From Sphingobacteriia bacterium (GTDB taxonomy: Bacteria; Bacteroidota; Bacteroidia; UBA7662), in assembly GCA_009926245.1 (NCBI GenBank), contig RFPG01000029.1:1-11305 (forward strand): 11,305 nt of DNA, written 5' to 3'. The position numbers and the translations under genes were made by a program. Below the pieces are notes generated by a model. That model was given only the letters and a program-made list of their open reading frames with translations. It was not told the origin of the DNA and did not search any database. Each line of letters begins with the position of its first letter. Position 1 is the stretch's first letter. Shown here one piece after another: positions 1-7,120 of the stretch.

Positions 1-1844
1 CTGAAGGTATAACCCAGCCGGTATTGGAACATTCCTTGGGGCAGCGGAAGGCTCCCGCTGAATTGGGCCTCGACGCCTTGTATCATCGCCTCCGGTACAC
101 CCATCGGCTTGAAACGGGCGTATTTCTGGAACAGACGCGAATTTTTTTCTTCGGTGCTAAGGCTTGGGTCATTGAACCAGGCGGAATCCTGGGCATCGTA
201 AACAGCCGGCAAGGCCACTTCAAAATTAAATTCAACCAGGTTCCGGTAAAAGGAATGAAAAAAGGCAATGTCCAATTCCGGTTGCAGTTCGCTACGCCCA
301 AAGCGATGCATATAGCCCACCTCGGCAGACCAACTTTGTTCAGCATCCAAGGTGCTATCACCCAGGATACGTACGCCTCCAATTTTGGAATTGGAATAAA
401 GCTCCGCGATGCTTGGTAAACGAAAGCCCTGACCTATGGAAGCCCGCAAGAATCCACCCCGAGTTGGGTTGGGCGTTGGGTCTATCCACAACGGCATAAT
501 TTCAATTGAATCGAAGGCAGGGGGTTGAAATCTTTGGTTCAAGCGACCGGGTTTCACAAGATGATAATTCAACGAGGTCCTGATTTGCGGCAAGGCCATC
601 CGTTCGAGTCCGTTCGTAACATAACGCTCCATGCGCATGCCTGCGCCCCATGTCCAGCGTTTCTCTTGGTAATCGGCTTGGGCATAGACCGCCTGCTGGG
701 ACGAGCCCTGTTGGCGGTATAGGTTTTTGGAATCTATGGTATTTTGTTGATAAACAGCCCCAAGCATCAACGAAATGTTCTGGGATGGTAGAATCCAACG
801 CAGGGTGGGCTCGCTGTAAGTCATCAAGGCCAGCGCGAAATCTTCGTTGTTAAAATTGTTATAGGAATAATAGGTGCGGTTGAGCCATCTGAATTGAAAA
901 CGAGCACTTAGGTAGGAGATCGAAGGGTCCACGATCCACCGACGGTTGATTTGAGGATTGGTGGAGCCGTCTGCAGGAACAAAGGCATCGGTATCGCTTT
1001 TCCATATCGAAAACAAGCGCATGGAGTCGATCAGGAAATGTCCGGACAGTCCGGCAGTCCATCCTCTTCCCATAGATCGTCGGAGGTTCAAGCCACCGCG
1101 GAGGCGTTTGCTCGTTTCGCCAATGCGAAAACCTTGATCTGCAACGGCTTGGAAGCTGCCGGTGACTTCGGTGCTGCCGTACCGAGCACTGTGCAGGTAG
1201 GATAATCCGTTGAATGTTGGGTAGTTGGAACGACCCCATGGGTTGCGATGAAAAGAGGGGGGGTTGGCATAGACTCCGGTGAAGCCACTTATCATATTCA
1301 GGGGTTCCATCCCGGGTTTCCGGGTTCGAAAATGGACCACCCCACCCAGGGCGGAGGAACCGTAGAGGGCTGAACCGGCGGTTTTGAGTACCTCGATTTG
1401 TTCTAATTGTTCAGTGGGCAAGAGCTTCCAATGAACCTCGGCCGCATCCGCTGAGAGCAGGGGTAGCCCGTCCAAAAGCATCAGGGCCCGGCTTCCTGCA
1501 TTGAGGGTAAAACCACCGCTACCCCGTATGCTCAGTTGACCCCTCAGGCTGTATACCCCGGACATGCGATTGAGGGCATCTTCGGGGGTGAGGCTGTTGA
1601 AGGTCTCGGCATCCTGCCTGGTTAGGAGGCCCAAGCTGGCCATGGAACGTTCGGGACGCTGAACCAAGCGCGAGGTGGTGATCACTACCGGTTGCAGGAC
1701 CCGTAAGTGGCCGTTCCAAACCGTGTCTCTGGTGGGCAGATTGGGGGAAACCTTGGGTGTTTGGTCCTGGGCCCCTGCGCGTTGTGCACAGAACATCAGG
1801 ACCCAAAGGAAACCCCAAAAGGAAGGTCGAATTATTGCAAACAA
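1..1844 (-). CDS. TonB-dependent outer-membrane receptor (3' end outside window)
   Basis: Reading the minus strand from 1844 to the window edge gives 614 codons without a stop, so the gene continues past position 1. The proposed start is TTG at 1844-1842; a TGA lies in frame four codons upstream. It gives a signal peptide: short basic start (IIRPS), hydrophobic core (FWGFLWVLMF), cleavage likely after AGA (residues 23-25). The only nearby ATG (1796) would cut this peptide in half. A TonB-box-like stretch (QPVVITTSR, 51-59) precedes the plug domain at about 52-175, with PEDALNRMSGV, SIRGSGGF, LLDGLPLL, IEVLKTAGSALYGSSALGGV. The rest alternates aromatic and polar residues, as in a 22-strand beta barrel. 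Such receptors take up siderophores, vitamin B12 or glycans using TonB energy; the substrate here cannot be told. No SusD partner and no carboxypeptidase-like N-terminal extension are visible. It diverges from dprA. Confidence 0.9.
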   Translation of the reverse strand, partial: MFAIIRPSFWGFLWVLMFCAQRAGAQDQTPKVSPNLPTRDTVWNGHLRVLQPVVITTSRLVQRPERSMASLGLLTRQDAETFNSLTPEDALNRMSGVYSLRGQLSIRGSGGFTLNAGSRALMLLDGLPLLSADAAEVHWKLLPTEQLEQIEVLKTAGSALYGSSALGGVVHFRTRKPGMEPLNMISGFTGVYANPPSFHRNPWGRSNYPTFNGLSYLHSARYGSTEVTGSFQAVADQGFRIGETSKRLRGGLNLRRSMGRGWTAGLSGHFLIDSMRLFSIWKSDTDAFVPADGSTNPQINRRWIVDPSISYLSARFQFRWLNRTYYSYNNFNNEDFALALMTYSEPTLRWILPSQNISLMLGAVYQQNTIDSKNLYRQQGSSQQAVYAQADYQEKRWTWGAGMRMERYVTNGLERMALPQIRTSLNYHLVKPGRLNQRFQPPAFDSIEIMPLWIDPTPNPTRGGFLRASIGQGFRLPSIAELYSNSKIGGVRILGDSTLDAEQSWSAEVGYMHRFGRSELQPELDIAFFHSFYRNLVEFNFEVALPAVYDAQDSAWFNDPSLSTEEKNSRLFQKYARFKPMGVPEAMIQGVEAQFSGSLPLPQGMFQYRLGYTF

Positions 1845-1861
1845 AGCTGGACTTCAAAAAC

Positions 1862-1889
1862 CGAATTTAGCAATAAAATCCATGAACAA
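1862..1889 (-). promoter_or_regulatory. Candidate promoter for the TonB receptor
   Basis: On the minus strand a TTG at 1889-1887 is followed after 17 bases by TAAATTCG (1869-1862). This resembles the Bacteroidota housekeeping promoter (TTTG, about 19-21 bases, TAnnTTTG) with one mismatch in the -7 element and a short spacer. Transcription from it would start about 10 bases before the proposed TTG start codon. The site overlaps the first codons of the divergent dprA. It is a weak match by eye only. Confidence 0.2.
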
Positions 1890-3123
1890 GGACATTCAAA
1901 CGGGCTTGTGGGCCCTTTCGACGTTGCCGGGCACCGGACCGGTGGCCATGAAGCGCCTGCTGGAAAGCATGGGGGGCGCCGACGCCTTGTTGGGAGCCGA
2001 TGCGGCTACCTTGAGTCGTTGCGGCGCATGGGGAATGAATCTGTCCCGCGTTCTATCGGGGCCTGATGGACCACGCTTGCTTCAAGAGGCCCATCGCATG
2101 GCCCTCCGTGAATGGGAATTGGGGGAAGCGATGGGGTTGAGATGGGTTTCTTTGGTAGACCCCGACTATCCGGAATACCTACGCGAATGCCACGACCCAC
2201 CGGTGGTCTTGTTTGTCAAAGGACATCTGCCTTTGGATTACCGTTATGCATTGGCCGTGGTGGGTACCCGTAACATGAGTCAATACGGAAGTTCCATCCT
2301 ACGTGCCTTCATGGAGGAATTGGCCCATGCTTGGATCCCACCGGACACCAAACCCATCATTGTTAGTGGTTTGGCCCTGGGCGTGGATGGGCATGCCCAC
2401 GAGTTGGCATTGGAAATGGGTTTTGGAACCATGGCGGTCACGGCCAATGGATTGGGTACCCAGTATCCGCCTCAACACAAGGGTCTCGGCGAACGGATGG
2501 TGGCGTCGGGTGGGGCCATCCTGACCGAAACCAAGGCATTGCAAGGTCCGGATGCCCGGCTTTTTCCTCGACGAAACAGAATTATTGCGGGACTTTGTCC
2601 CCTTGTTTTGGTGGCAGAGGCCGCAGCCCGAGGGGGTGCATTGATTACGGCCCGTTTTGCGAATGATTACGATCGGCAGGTCTACGCCTTTCCGGGGCGG
2701 GTGACGGATCAGGGTTACCGAGGTTGCCTACGCTTGGCCTTGTCCGGGCAGGCTCAGCTTTTGTGTTCGCCCTACGATCTGAGGGTTTGGCAAAATTGGC
2801 CCTTGAGGCCACGACTCGAAGACAGCAGAGCCGATGCCCATCGTTTGATTGCGGGAACCGCGGTGGATGCCCAACTGCAAGGTGTCAAAGCGGCCAGAGG
2901 GGTGCAACGAACCCTGGAAGGACTGCCTGCATCGGGCCGTATGCTGAGCGAAGGAGCGATGAGAATCCTACGGCGCCTGGCCGTTTTGGAAGAGGCTTCG
3001 GCCGATCGTCTTTTGGAATTGCATCAGGGGGATTACCCTGGTTTTGTGCGCTCTCTTTTTGCGTTGGAATCGGCCGGGCTCTTGCAGAGGAACGGATCGG
3101 GTAACTGGATACGCAGGGCCTAG
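1882..3123 (+). CDS. dprA: DNA-processing protein DprA/Smf, divergent
   Basis: The 413-residue protein has the DprA layout. An N-terminal helix-hairpin-helix-like part (about 12-60, LPGTGPVAMKRLL) precedes the Rossmann-like fold at about 115-300, and a small winged-helix-like domain lies at about 345-413. Family motifs seen are VVGTRNMSQYG (126-136), SGLALGVDGHAH (162-173), YPPQH (195-199), FPRRNRIIAG (228-237) and ITARFA (255-260). DprA binds single-stranded DNA entering by transformation and loads RecA; many non-competent bacteria also keep it. Several usually conserved positions differ: AVLG-GLD reads AVTANGLG (185-192), SGSLITA reads GGALITA, and the Asn of the GxN-LI motif near 282-286 is Leu. 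The ATG at 1882 is preferred because the open frame upstream to 1675 runs antisense inside the receptor gene. It converges with the ABC ATPase gene, 11 bp away. Confidence 0.88.
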   Translation: MNKDIQTGLWALSTLPGTGPVAMKRLLESMGGADALLGADAATLSRCGAWGMNLSRVLSGPDGPRLLQEAHRMALREWELGEAMGLRWVSLVDPDYPEYLRECHDPPVVLFVKGHLPLDYRYALAVVGTRNMSQYGSSILRAFMEELAHAWIPPDTKPIIVSGLALGVDGHAHELALEMGFGTMAVTANGLGTQYPPQHKGLGERMVASGGAILTETKALQGPDARLFPRRNRIIAGLCPLVLVAEAAARGGALITARFANDYDRQVYAFPGRVTDQGYRGCLRLALSGQAQLLCSPYDLRVWQNWPLRPRLEDSRADAHRLIAGTAVDAQLQGVKAARGVQRTLEGLPASGRMLSEGAMRILRRLAVLEEASADRLLELHQGDYPGFVRSLFALESAGLLQRNGSGNWIRRA

Positions 3124-3134
3124 GAATCGAATGT

Positions 3135-3770
3135 TTAGTGCAGTTGGGATCCCAAATCAAAAGCGGCGCTACATAGCTGGTATTCATTCGGGTCGTTGGA
3201 GGCCATCGCCCACACGCGACCTACGATCGAAGCGGACAATAATTGCTGAAACCATGCCTGGGCCTCCCGGTCCAAATGGCTGTGTGGTTCATCCAAGAGG
3301 AGAATGGGGGCATCGGTCAGCAATGCAAGCACCAATTTAACTTTCTGTATCATTCCCGAACTGTAATGTTTTAACAACAGATTGGATGTTGGGTCCAAAT
3401 GGCAAAGCCGTAGTTGCAAAAAGGGATCGAAACCGGCCATCAAGGGGTTGATGCGAAAATGAAAAGTCACCAATTCGTTCAAGGTGTATTCGGTGGGAAT
3501 GTCCAAATAGGGCGCAGCCAGGGAACAAGCAGGCATTGCTTCTTTTTGGCCACCCCAAGTCATGCAGCCTGTATCGGGGCGAATCAAGCCTCCGATGCAT
3601 TGGAGGAGGGTGGACTTGCCACTACCGTTGGCCCCGGTAAGGGCCAGGCCTTGACCCGGTTCCAGGACGGCATTCCAAGAATGAAAGAGCCACTGTCCCT
3701 GGTAATGTTTCCCTATTCCACAAGCTTCCAGAACCGGAGCCTTGGGATTTATTGTTGGGTTGGCGCTCAC
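3135..3770 (-). CDS. ABC transporter ATP-binding protein, CcmA-like
   Basis: This 211-residue protein is a single nucleotide-binding domain. It has Walker A GANGSGKST (46-54), a signature region YSSGMIQKVKL (136-146) in place of LSGGQ, Walker B ILLLDE (156-161) and D-loop SHLD (164-167). The switch His expected after Walker B is replaced: the position reads ASND (190-193). No clear Q-loop Gln is seen near CSLAAPYL. The SSGM signature resembles CcmA-type and related Bacteroidota ATPases; I recall a similar Asn-containing switch in such homologues but cannot confirm it. No permease is adjacent, so substrate and partner are unknown; a haem-export role is not supported by context. The start is GTG at 3770, 18 bp after the lpxA stop, with an in-frame TGA three codons upstream. 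It is the last gene of the lipid A block and probably co-transcribed. Confidence 0.85.
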   Translation of the reverse strand: MSANPTINPKAPVLEACGIGKHYQGQWLFHSWNAVLEPGQGLALTGANGSGKSTLLQCIGGLIRPDTGCMTWGGQKEAMPACSLAAPYLDIPTEYTLNELVTFHFRINPLMAGFDPFLQLRLCHLDPTSNLLLKHYSSGMIQKVKLVLALLTDAPILLLDEPHSHLDREAQAWFQQLLSASIVGRVWAMASNDPNEYQLCSAAFDLGSQLH

Positions 3771-3788
3771 GGACCAAAATCAATCAAC

Positions 3789-4565
3789 CTATTCAAGCAT
3801 GCCTCGAATCACTCCTGCGCTGGAATGTCGAACAAATTGAAGAATGCGGTCCCTTAATTTGGAAGGGGCCACGTCAATTTCCACCTGCTCTAAGGCCCTT
3901 GTTATGTTGTAACCGCGGACATAGATAATCCGATAAACATCTTCAATGAGCCTGATTTCATTTTCGTTATAGCCTCGACGCCTCAATCCAATGACATTGA
4001 CCCCGGCAAATGAAAGAGGTTCTTTGGCGCATTTGACAAAAGGTGGAACGTCTTTGCGTACCAAGCTACCTCCGCCCACAAAGCTGTGTTCGCCGATGGT
4101 TAGAAATTGCTGAACAGCCACCAAGCCCTCAAGAATGGCCCAATTGTGAACGGTGATATGTCCTGCCAAGGTGGCCAGATTGGCCATAATCACATGGTCC
4201 CCCAGCAAGCAATCATGGGCCACGTGGGTGTAGGCCATTAAAAGGCAGTCCCGGCCTACCACGGTTTCGTTGCGATCGGTGGTTCCTCGGTTAATGGTCA
4301 CGCATTCTCGGATAATCGAACGGTCTCCAATGCGCGTAAGGGTGGGTTCACCCCTGTATTTCAGATCTTGGGGGGGGGCCGAAATAACGGCGCCCGGAAA
4401 AACCTGAACCTTGTCCCCAATGCGGGCTCCGTTCATCACGGTGCAGTTGGGCCCCAACCAGCAATTTTCACCGATAATGACATCCTCCTCGATGGTTACA
4501 AAGGGAGAGATATGGGTTCCCTTGCCAATCCTGGCCTTGGGATGAATGTGGCTAAGGGAACTCAT
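3789..4565 (-). CDS. lpxA: UDP-N-acetylglucosamine O-acyltransferase LpxA
   Basis: LpxA transfers a 3-hydroxyacyl chain from acyl carrier protein to the 3-OH of UDP-GlcNAc, the first step of lipid A synthesis in the cytoplasm. The 258 residues are of usual family length. Hexapeptide repeats of a left-handed beta helix fill about 5-185 (HPKARIGKGTHISP, IIGENCWLGPN, and so on), and a helical tail covers about 190-258. The catalytic His is H117 in THVAHDC (113-119). PQDLKY (65-70) and LRRRGYNENE (194-203) are family signatures. Position 152, which aligns with E. coli His160 in VHQF, is Gln (VQQF). Gly165 aligns with the E. coli Gly173 hydrocarbon ruler, so a long acyl chain would fit. The ATG overlaps the lpxC/fabZ stop in an ATGA, suggesting translational coupling. 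Codons for SAPPQ contain a run of nine C bases. Confidence 0.96.
   Translation of the reverse strand: MSSLSHIHPKARIGKGTHISPFVTIEEDVIIGENCWLGPNCTVMNGARIGDKVQVFPGAVISAPPQDLKYRGEPTLTRIGDRSIIRECVTINRGTTDRNETVVGRDCLLMAYTHVAHDCLLGDHVIMANLATLAGHITVHNWAILEGLVAVQQFLTIGEHSFVGGGSLVRKDVPPFVKCAKEPLSFAGVNVIGLRRRGYNENEIRLIEDVYRIIYVRGYNITRALEQVEIDVAPSKLRDRILQFVRHSSAGVIRGMLE
4370..4378 (-). repeat. Nine-base homopolymer (poly-C on the coding strand) inside lpxA
   Basis: The plus strand shows nine consecutive G, so the lpxA coding strand has C9. It spans the codons for Ala-Pro-Pro and the first base of Gln (residues 63-66). It is the longest homopolymer I noticed in the window; a G7 tract at 1257-1263 lies in the receptor gene. 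Runs of this length can slip in replication, and a change of one base would shift the lpxA frame. Confidence 0.95.
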
Positions 4566-5959
4566 GATTTGCGAACCAATTGGGCCATTAATTCGGCTTC
4601 CACGACCTTTTGGTCCTCAACATAGGCCGTTGCTTCCATGCGGCAAATTCCTCTTCGAATGGGCTCCATGAGGTTGAGTTTGAGCACAAGGGTATCTCCT
4701 GGAAGGACTTTTCCTTTGAATTTTACCTTGTCAATCCGTGTAAAATAGGTCCAATACCCTCCTGGATCATCCATCAAATTGAGGCAAAGGACACCCCCTG
4801 CTTGGGCCAAGGCTTCAATGGTCAAAACACCGGGCATGACCGGGTTCCCTGGAAAATGTCCCTGAAAGAACGATTCGTTGATGCTCACGTTTTTGATGCC
4901 AACAACATGCGTATCCGAAATCTCGGTAATCTTGTCCACCAGTAGAAAAGGGTAGCGGTGGGGCAAGAACTGCATGATTTGGTTGGTATCAAAGACCACC
5001 TTGGGTTTGTCTCCCGATGGGTTGACAAGGGATTTAGGGGAGCGCTTGATATGCTCCCGGAGGGCTAGGACAAAGGCCACATTGGATTGATGCCCAGGTT
5101 TGTGAGCCACGATATGGCCTTTGATTCTTTGGCCAAATAAGCTAAGGTCCCCCACCATGTCCAACAATTTGTGCCTAGCGGGTTCATTGTCAAAGTATAA
5201 GTCCTTGTGGTTCAGAACGCCGGCCGATTGAAACTGAAGGTCGGGATGACCAAACAATTCTTTGAGGGATTCCCATTGATTATCGGCGACCGGATTTTCG
5301 ACAAAGACCAAGGCATTGTTAAGATCCCCACCTTGTATGAGATTTTGACGGTGCATTTCTTCGAGCTCGTGCAGAAAACAAAAGGTCCTGCAGGAGGCGA
5401 TTTCTTTGTCAAAATCGCGGAGATCATCCAAACGTGCATGTTGCCGCCCCAAGGCCTTGGAGTCAAAATCAATCATGACCGACAAACGATACTGCGAATC
5501 TGGCAAGAGGGTAATTTCACTACCCTTGTCGTTGTCTTTGAAGGTAAAGTGTTCTTTTAACTCCAGGTAGTTGCGGGCTTTGGTTTGGGTTTGAACTCCG
5601 GCCTTCCCAATTGCGTCCATAAAAGGGCGGGCACTGCCATCCCCGATGGGGAGCTCTTGCGAGTCCAGTTCAATGATAACATTGTCCAAATCAGAGGCTG
5701 TCAGGGCCGAAAGAACATGTTCCACCGTAAGAACCCGGACATCGCCAAGGCCCAGGGTGGTTCCTCTGCTGGTTTCGACGACGAATTCAGCCAAGGCCGG
5801 AATATCGACAACGGGCTGAAGGTCGGTGCGACGAAAAACAAAGCCAGTGCCTTCGGGGGCAGGACAAAATTTGATAAGAACAGAGGCTCCGCTGTGAAGG
5901 CCTACGCCTTGCATGACGACAGGTTGGGCCAGGGTTTTTTGGTAATCCAGTGGGGGCAT
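4562..5959 (-). CDS. lpxC/fabZ: Bifunctional UDP-3-O-acyl-GlcNAc deacetylase / 3-hydroxyacyl-ACP dehydratase (LpxC-FabZ fusion)
   Basis: One 465-residue protein joins two enzymes. LpxC (about 8-305) is the zinc deacetylase of the committed lipid A step. Seen are GVGLHSG (18-24), TVEHVLSAL (78-86, with E80 and zinc ligand H81), ELPIGDGSARPF (102-113), RHKLLDMVGD (262-271, zinc ligands H263 and D267) and KPGHQSN (287-293, H290). FabZ (about 322-465) dehydrates 3-hydroxyacyl-ACP in fatty acid elongation. Seen are FLPHRYPFLLVDKI (331-344) and the active-site segment GHFPGNPVMPG (367-377) with H368 and E382. All expected catalytic residues are present, so both halves look active. Such fusions are typical of Bacteroidota. 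Both enzymes draw on the same 3-hydroxyacyl-ACP pool, so the fusion ties lipid A and phospholipid synthesis. The ATG lies 33 bp after the lpxD stop, and the stop overlaps lpxA by 4 bp. Confidence 0.97.
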   Translation of the reverse strand: MPPLDYQKTLAQPVVMQGVGLHSGASVLIKFCPAPEGTGFVFRRTDLQPVVDIPALAEFVVETSRGTTLGLGDVRVLTVEHVLSALTASDLDNVIIELDSQELPIGDGSARPFMDAIGKAGVQTQTKARNYLELKEHFTFKDNDKGSEITLLPDSQYRLSVMIDFDSKALGRQHARLDDLRDFDKEIASCRTFCFLHELEEMHRQNLIQGGDLNNALVFVENPVADNQWESLKELFGHPDLQFQSAGVLNHKDLYFDNEPARHKLLDMVGDLSLFGQRIKGHIVAHKPGHQSNVAFVLALREHIKRSPKSLVNPSGDKPKVVFDTNQIMQFLPHRYPFLLVDKITEISDTHVVGIKNVSINESFFQGHFPGNPVMPGVLTIEALAQAGGVLCLNLMDDPGGYWTYFTRIDKVKFKGKVLPGDTLVLKLNLMEPIRRGICRMEATAYVEDQKVVEAELMAQLVRKS

Positions 5960-5992
5960 GGGGTGATCTAGGTTAAAAGGAGGATTCGATGC

Positions 5993-7057
5993 TTAGGATG
6001 GGATGGTTCTTTGGGCTTTGAGTTCATTCAATTCCTTTTGGAGAACTTCAATTTGGTGGCGTAGGTCCGTTTCCATCGCGGGCAGACGACGAAAGACAGC
6101 GTTGGAACGCTGATTGTCCATGTAGGCCATCAACGGGGTACCATTCCATTTGCGATTGGGTTCGTCAATGGAGCGGGTTACCCCGGTTTGACCACCGACC
6201 TGGCTGCCTTCGGCCACCGTTAGGTGGCCTGCAACCCCGACCTGACCGCCAAAGACACAGCGGGAACCCACCCGGGTGCTCCCCGAGATGCCAGTTTGAG
6301 CTGCGATAACGGTGTGTTCACCGATTTCTACATTGTGGGCCAAATGAACCAAATTGTCAATTTTGGTGCCGTTTCCAACAAGGGTGGCCCCCATGGTGGC
6401 ACGGTCAATGGTGGCATGGGCTCCGACTTCAACGTCGTTTCCCAAAACAACGCGGCCCACCTGAGGAATCTTGGAATAAACCTGGTTCGCATTGGGGGCA
6501 TAGCCAAACCCATCCGAACCCACCACCGCATTGGCGTACAGGACGCATCGATCGCCAATTTCGCAGTCATCCATGAGGCGAACCCCTGGATGCAGAATGC
6601 AGTCCCGTCCAATCTTGACGCGGGGTCCCACATAGACATGGGCCGCGATCCGAGTTCCATTTCCGATCACCGCTCCAGAGCCCACCGTCGCGAACGCACC
6701 GACTCCTACACCTTCCCCCAAGACCGCTTCCGGGTCCACCCAGCATTGGGGGTGGAGACCAGGGCCGTAGAGGCGTTGTTGCTCGAAGGCCTGCAGGATG
6801 AGCCCAAAGGCTCGGTAGGGATCCGCTACCCGCAAGATAGAGGTGGAGGCCAGGGAAGGAAGTTCTTGGTTTGATTCCACTAAAAGCAGACCCGCCCGGC
6901 ATCGATCCACAAAAGGAAGGTATTTGGGATTGGCCAAAAAAGTGACTTCGTTGGGCCCCGCCTCTTCTATTTTGGCCGGTCCCAGAATGCTTCGATGGGG
7001 GTCGCCTTGCAGTACGCCCTGAACAAGGGTGGTGAGCTCTTGGCAGCTTAACTTCAT
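5993..7057 (-). CDS. lpxD: UDP-3-O-(3-hydroxyacyl)glucosamine N-acyltransferase LpxD
   Basis: LpxD adds the second 3-hydroxyacyl chain, N-linked, to UDP-3-O-acyl-glucosamine, the third step of lipid A synthesis. From the ATG at 7057 the protein has 354 residues. An N-terminal uridine-binding domain at about 1-100 carries IEEAGPNEVTFLANPKY (30-46). Left-handed beta-helix repeats follow at about 105-295, with SDGFGYAPN (181-189) and the catalytic-His motif HLAHNVEIG (238-246, H241). The tail (about 320-350) is helical and rich in Glu, Leu and Lys. An in-frame ATG at 7081 would add eight residues (MVDICAIF), but it lies within a hairpin and would put extra sequence before the usual family start MKLSCQEL, so 7057 is preferred. 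The gene is 63 bp downstream of the HD-domain gene and 33 bp upstream of lpxC/fabZ. Confidence 0.95.
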   Translation of the reverse strand: MKLSCQELTTLVQGVLQGDPHRSILGPAKIEEAGPNEVTFLANPKYLPFVDRCRAGLLLVESNQELPSLASTSILRVADPYRAFGLILQAFEQQRLYGPGLHPQCWVDPEAVLGEGVGVGAFATVGSGAVIGNGTRIAAHVYVGPRVKIGRDCILHPGVRLMDDCEIGDRCVLYANAVVGSDGFGYAPNANQVYSKIPQVGRVVLGNDVEVGAHATIDRATMGATLVGNGTKIDNLVHLAHNVEIGEHTVIAAQTGISGSTRVGSRCVFGGQVGVAGHLTVAEGSQVGGQTGVTRSIDEPNRKWNGTPLMAYMDNQRSNAVFRRLPAMETDLRHQIEVLQKELNELKAQRTIPS

Positions 7058-7059
7058 GA

Positions 7060-7090
7060 ATATTGCGCAAATATCCACCATTTTGGTGGA
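7060..7090 (-). promoter_or_regulatory. Two dyad symmetries in the lpxD leader
   Basis: The gap between the HD gene and lpxD holds a perfect inverted repeat, TCCACCA/TGGTGGA, with 7-bp arms and a 3-base loop (7074-7090). Overlapping its edge by one base is a weaker dyad, ATATT/AATAT (7060-7064 and 7070-7074), around GCGCA. In the lpxD transcript the larger hairpin would sit 16 bases before the ATG at 7057. No T-run follows it in the reading direction, so a Rho-independent terminator is unlikely. An operator, an mRNA processing site or chance are all possible. Confidence 0.4.
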
Positions 7091-7120
7091 CGAGGCCTCT
7101 AGTTGGCCCCTAATATTTAA

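Noticed and set aside
859..1239. Minus-strand frame of 126 codons
   Set aside because: It overlaps the TonB receptor in another frame of the same strand; the receptor frame is continuous and carries the recognisable plug and barrel sequence.
1675..1881. Upstream extension of the dprA frame
   Set aside because: It lies over the start of the TonB receptor, and its translation has no DprA features. The family N-terminus begins at the ATG at 1882.
3144..3155. Perfect 12-bp palindrome TTGGGATCCCAA between convergent genes
   Set aside because: It lies within the last codons of the ABC ATPase (DLGSQL), has no loop or T-run, and does not look like a terminator.
5978..6021. AGGAGG followed by ATG and a 10-codon frame on the plus strand
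   Set aside because: It lies antisense to the lpxD/lpxC junction, the peptide is trivial, and Bacteroidota rarely use such ribosome binding sites. Probably chance.
6224..6874. Open plus-strand frame of 216 codons
   Set aside because: It runs antisense to lpxD. The translation has no recognisable motif, and the frame is open because of the codon bias and repeat structure of lpxD.
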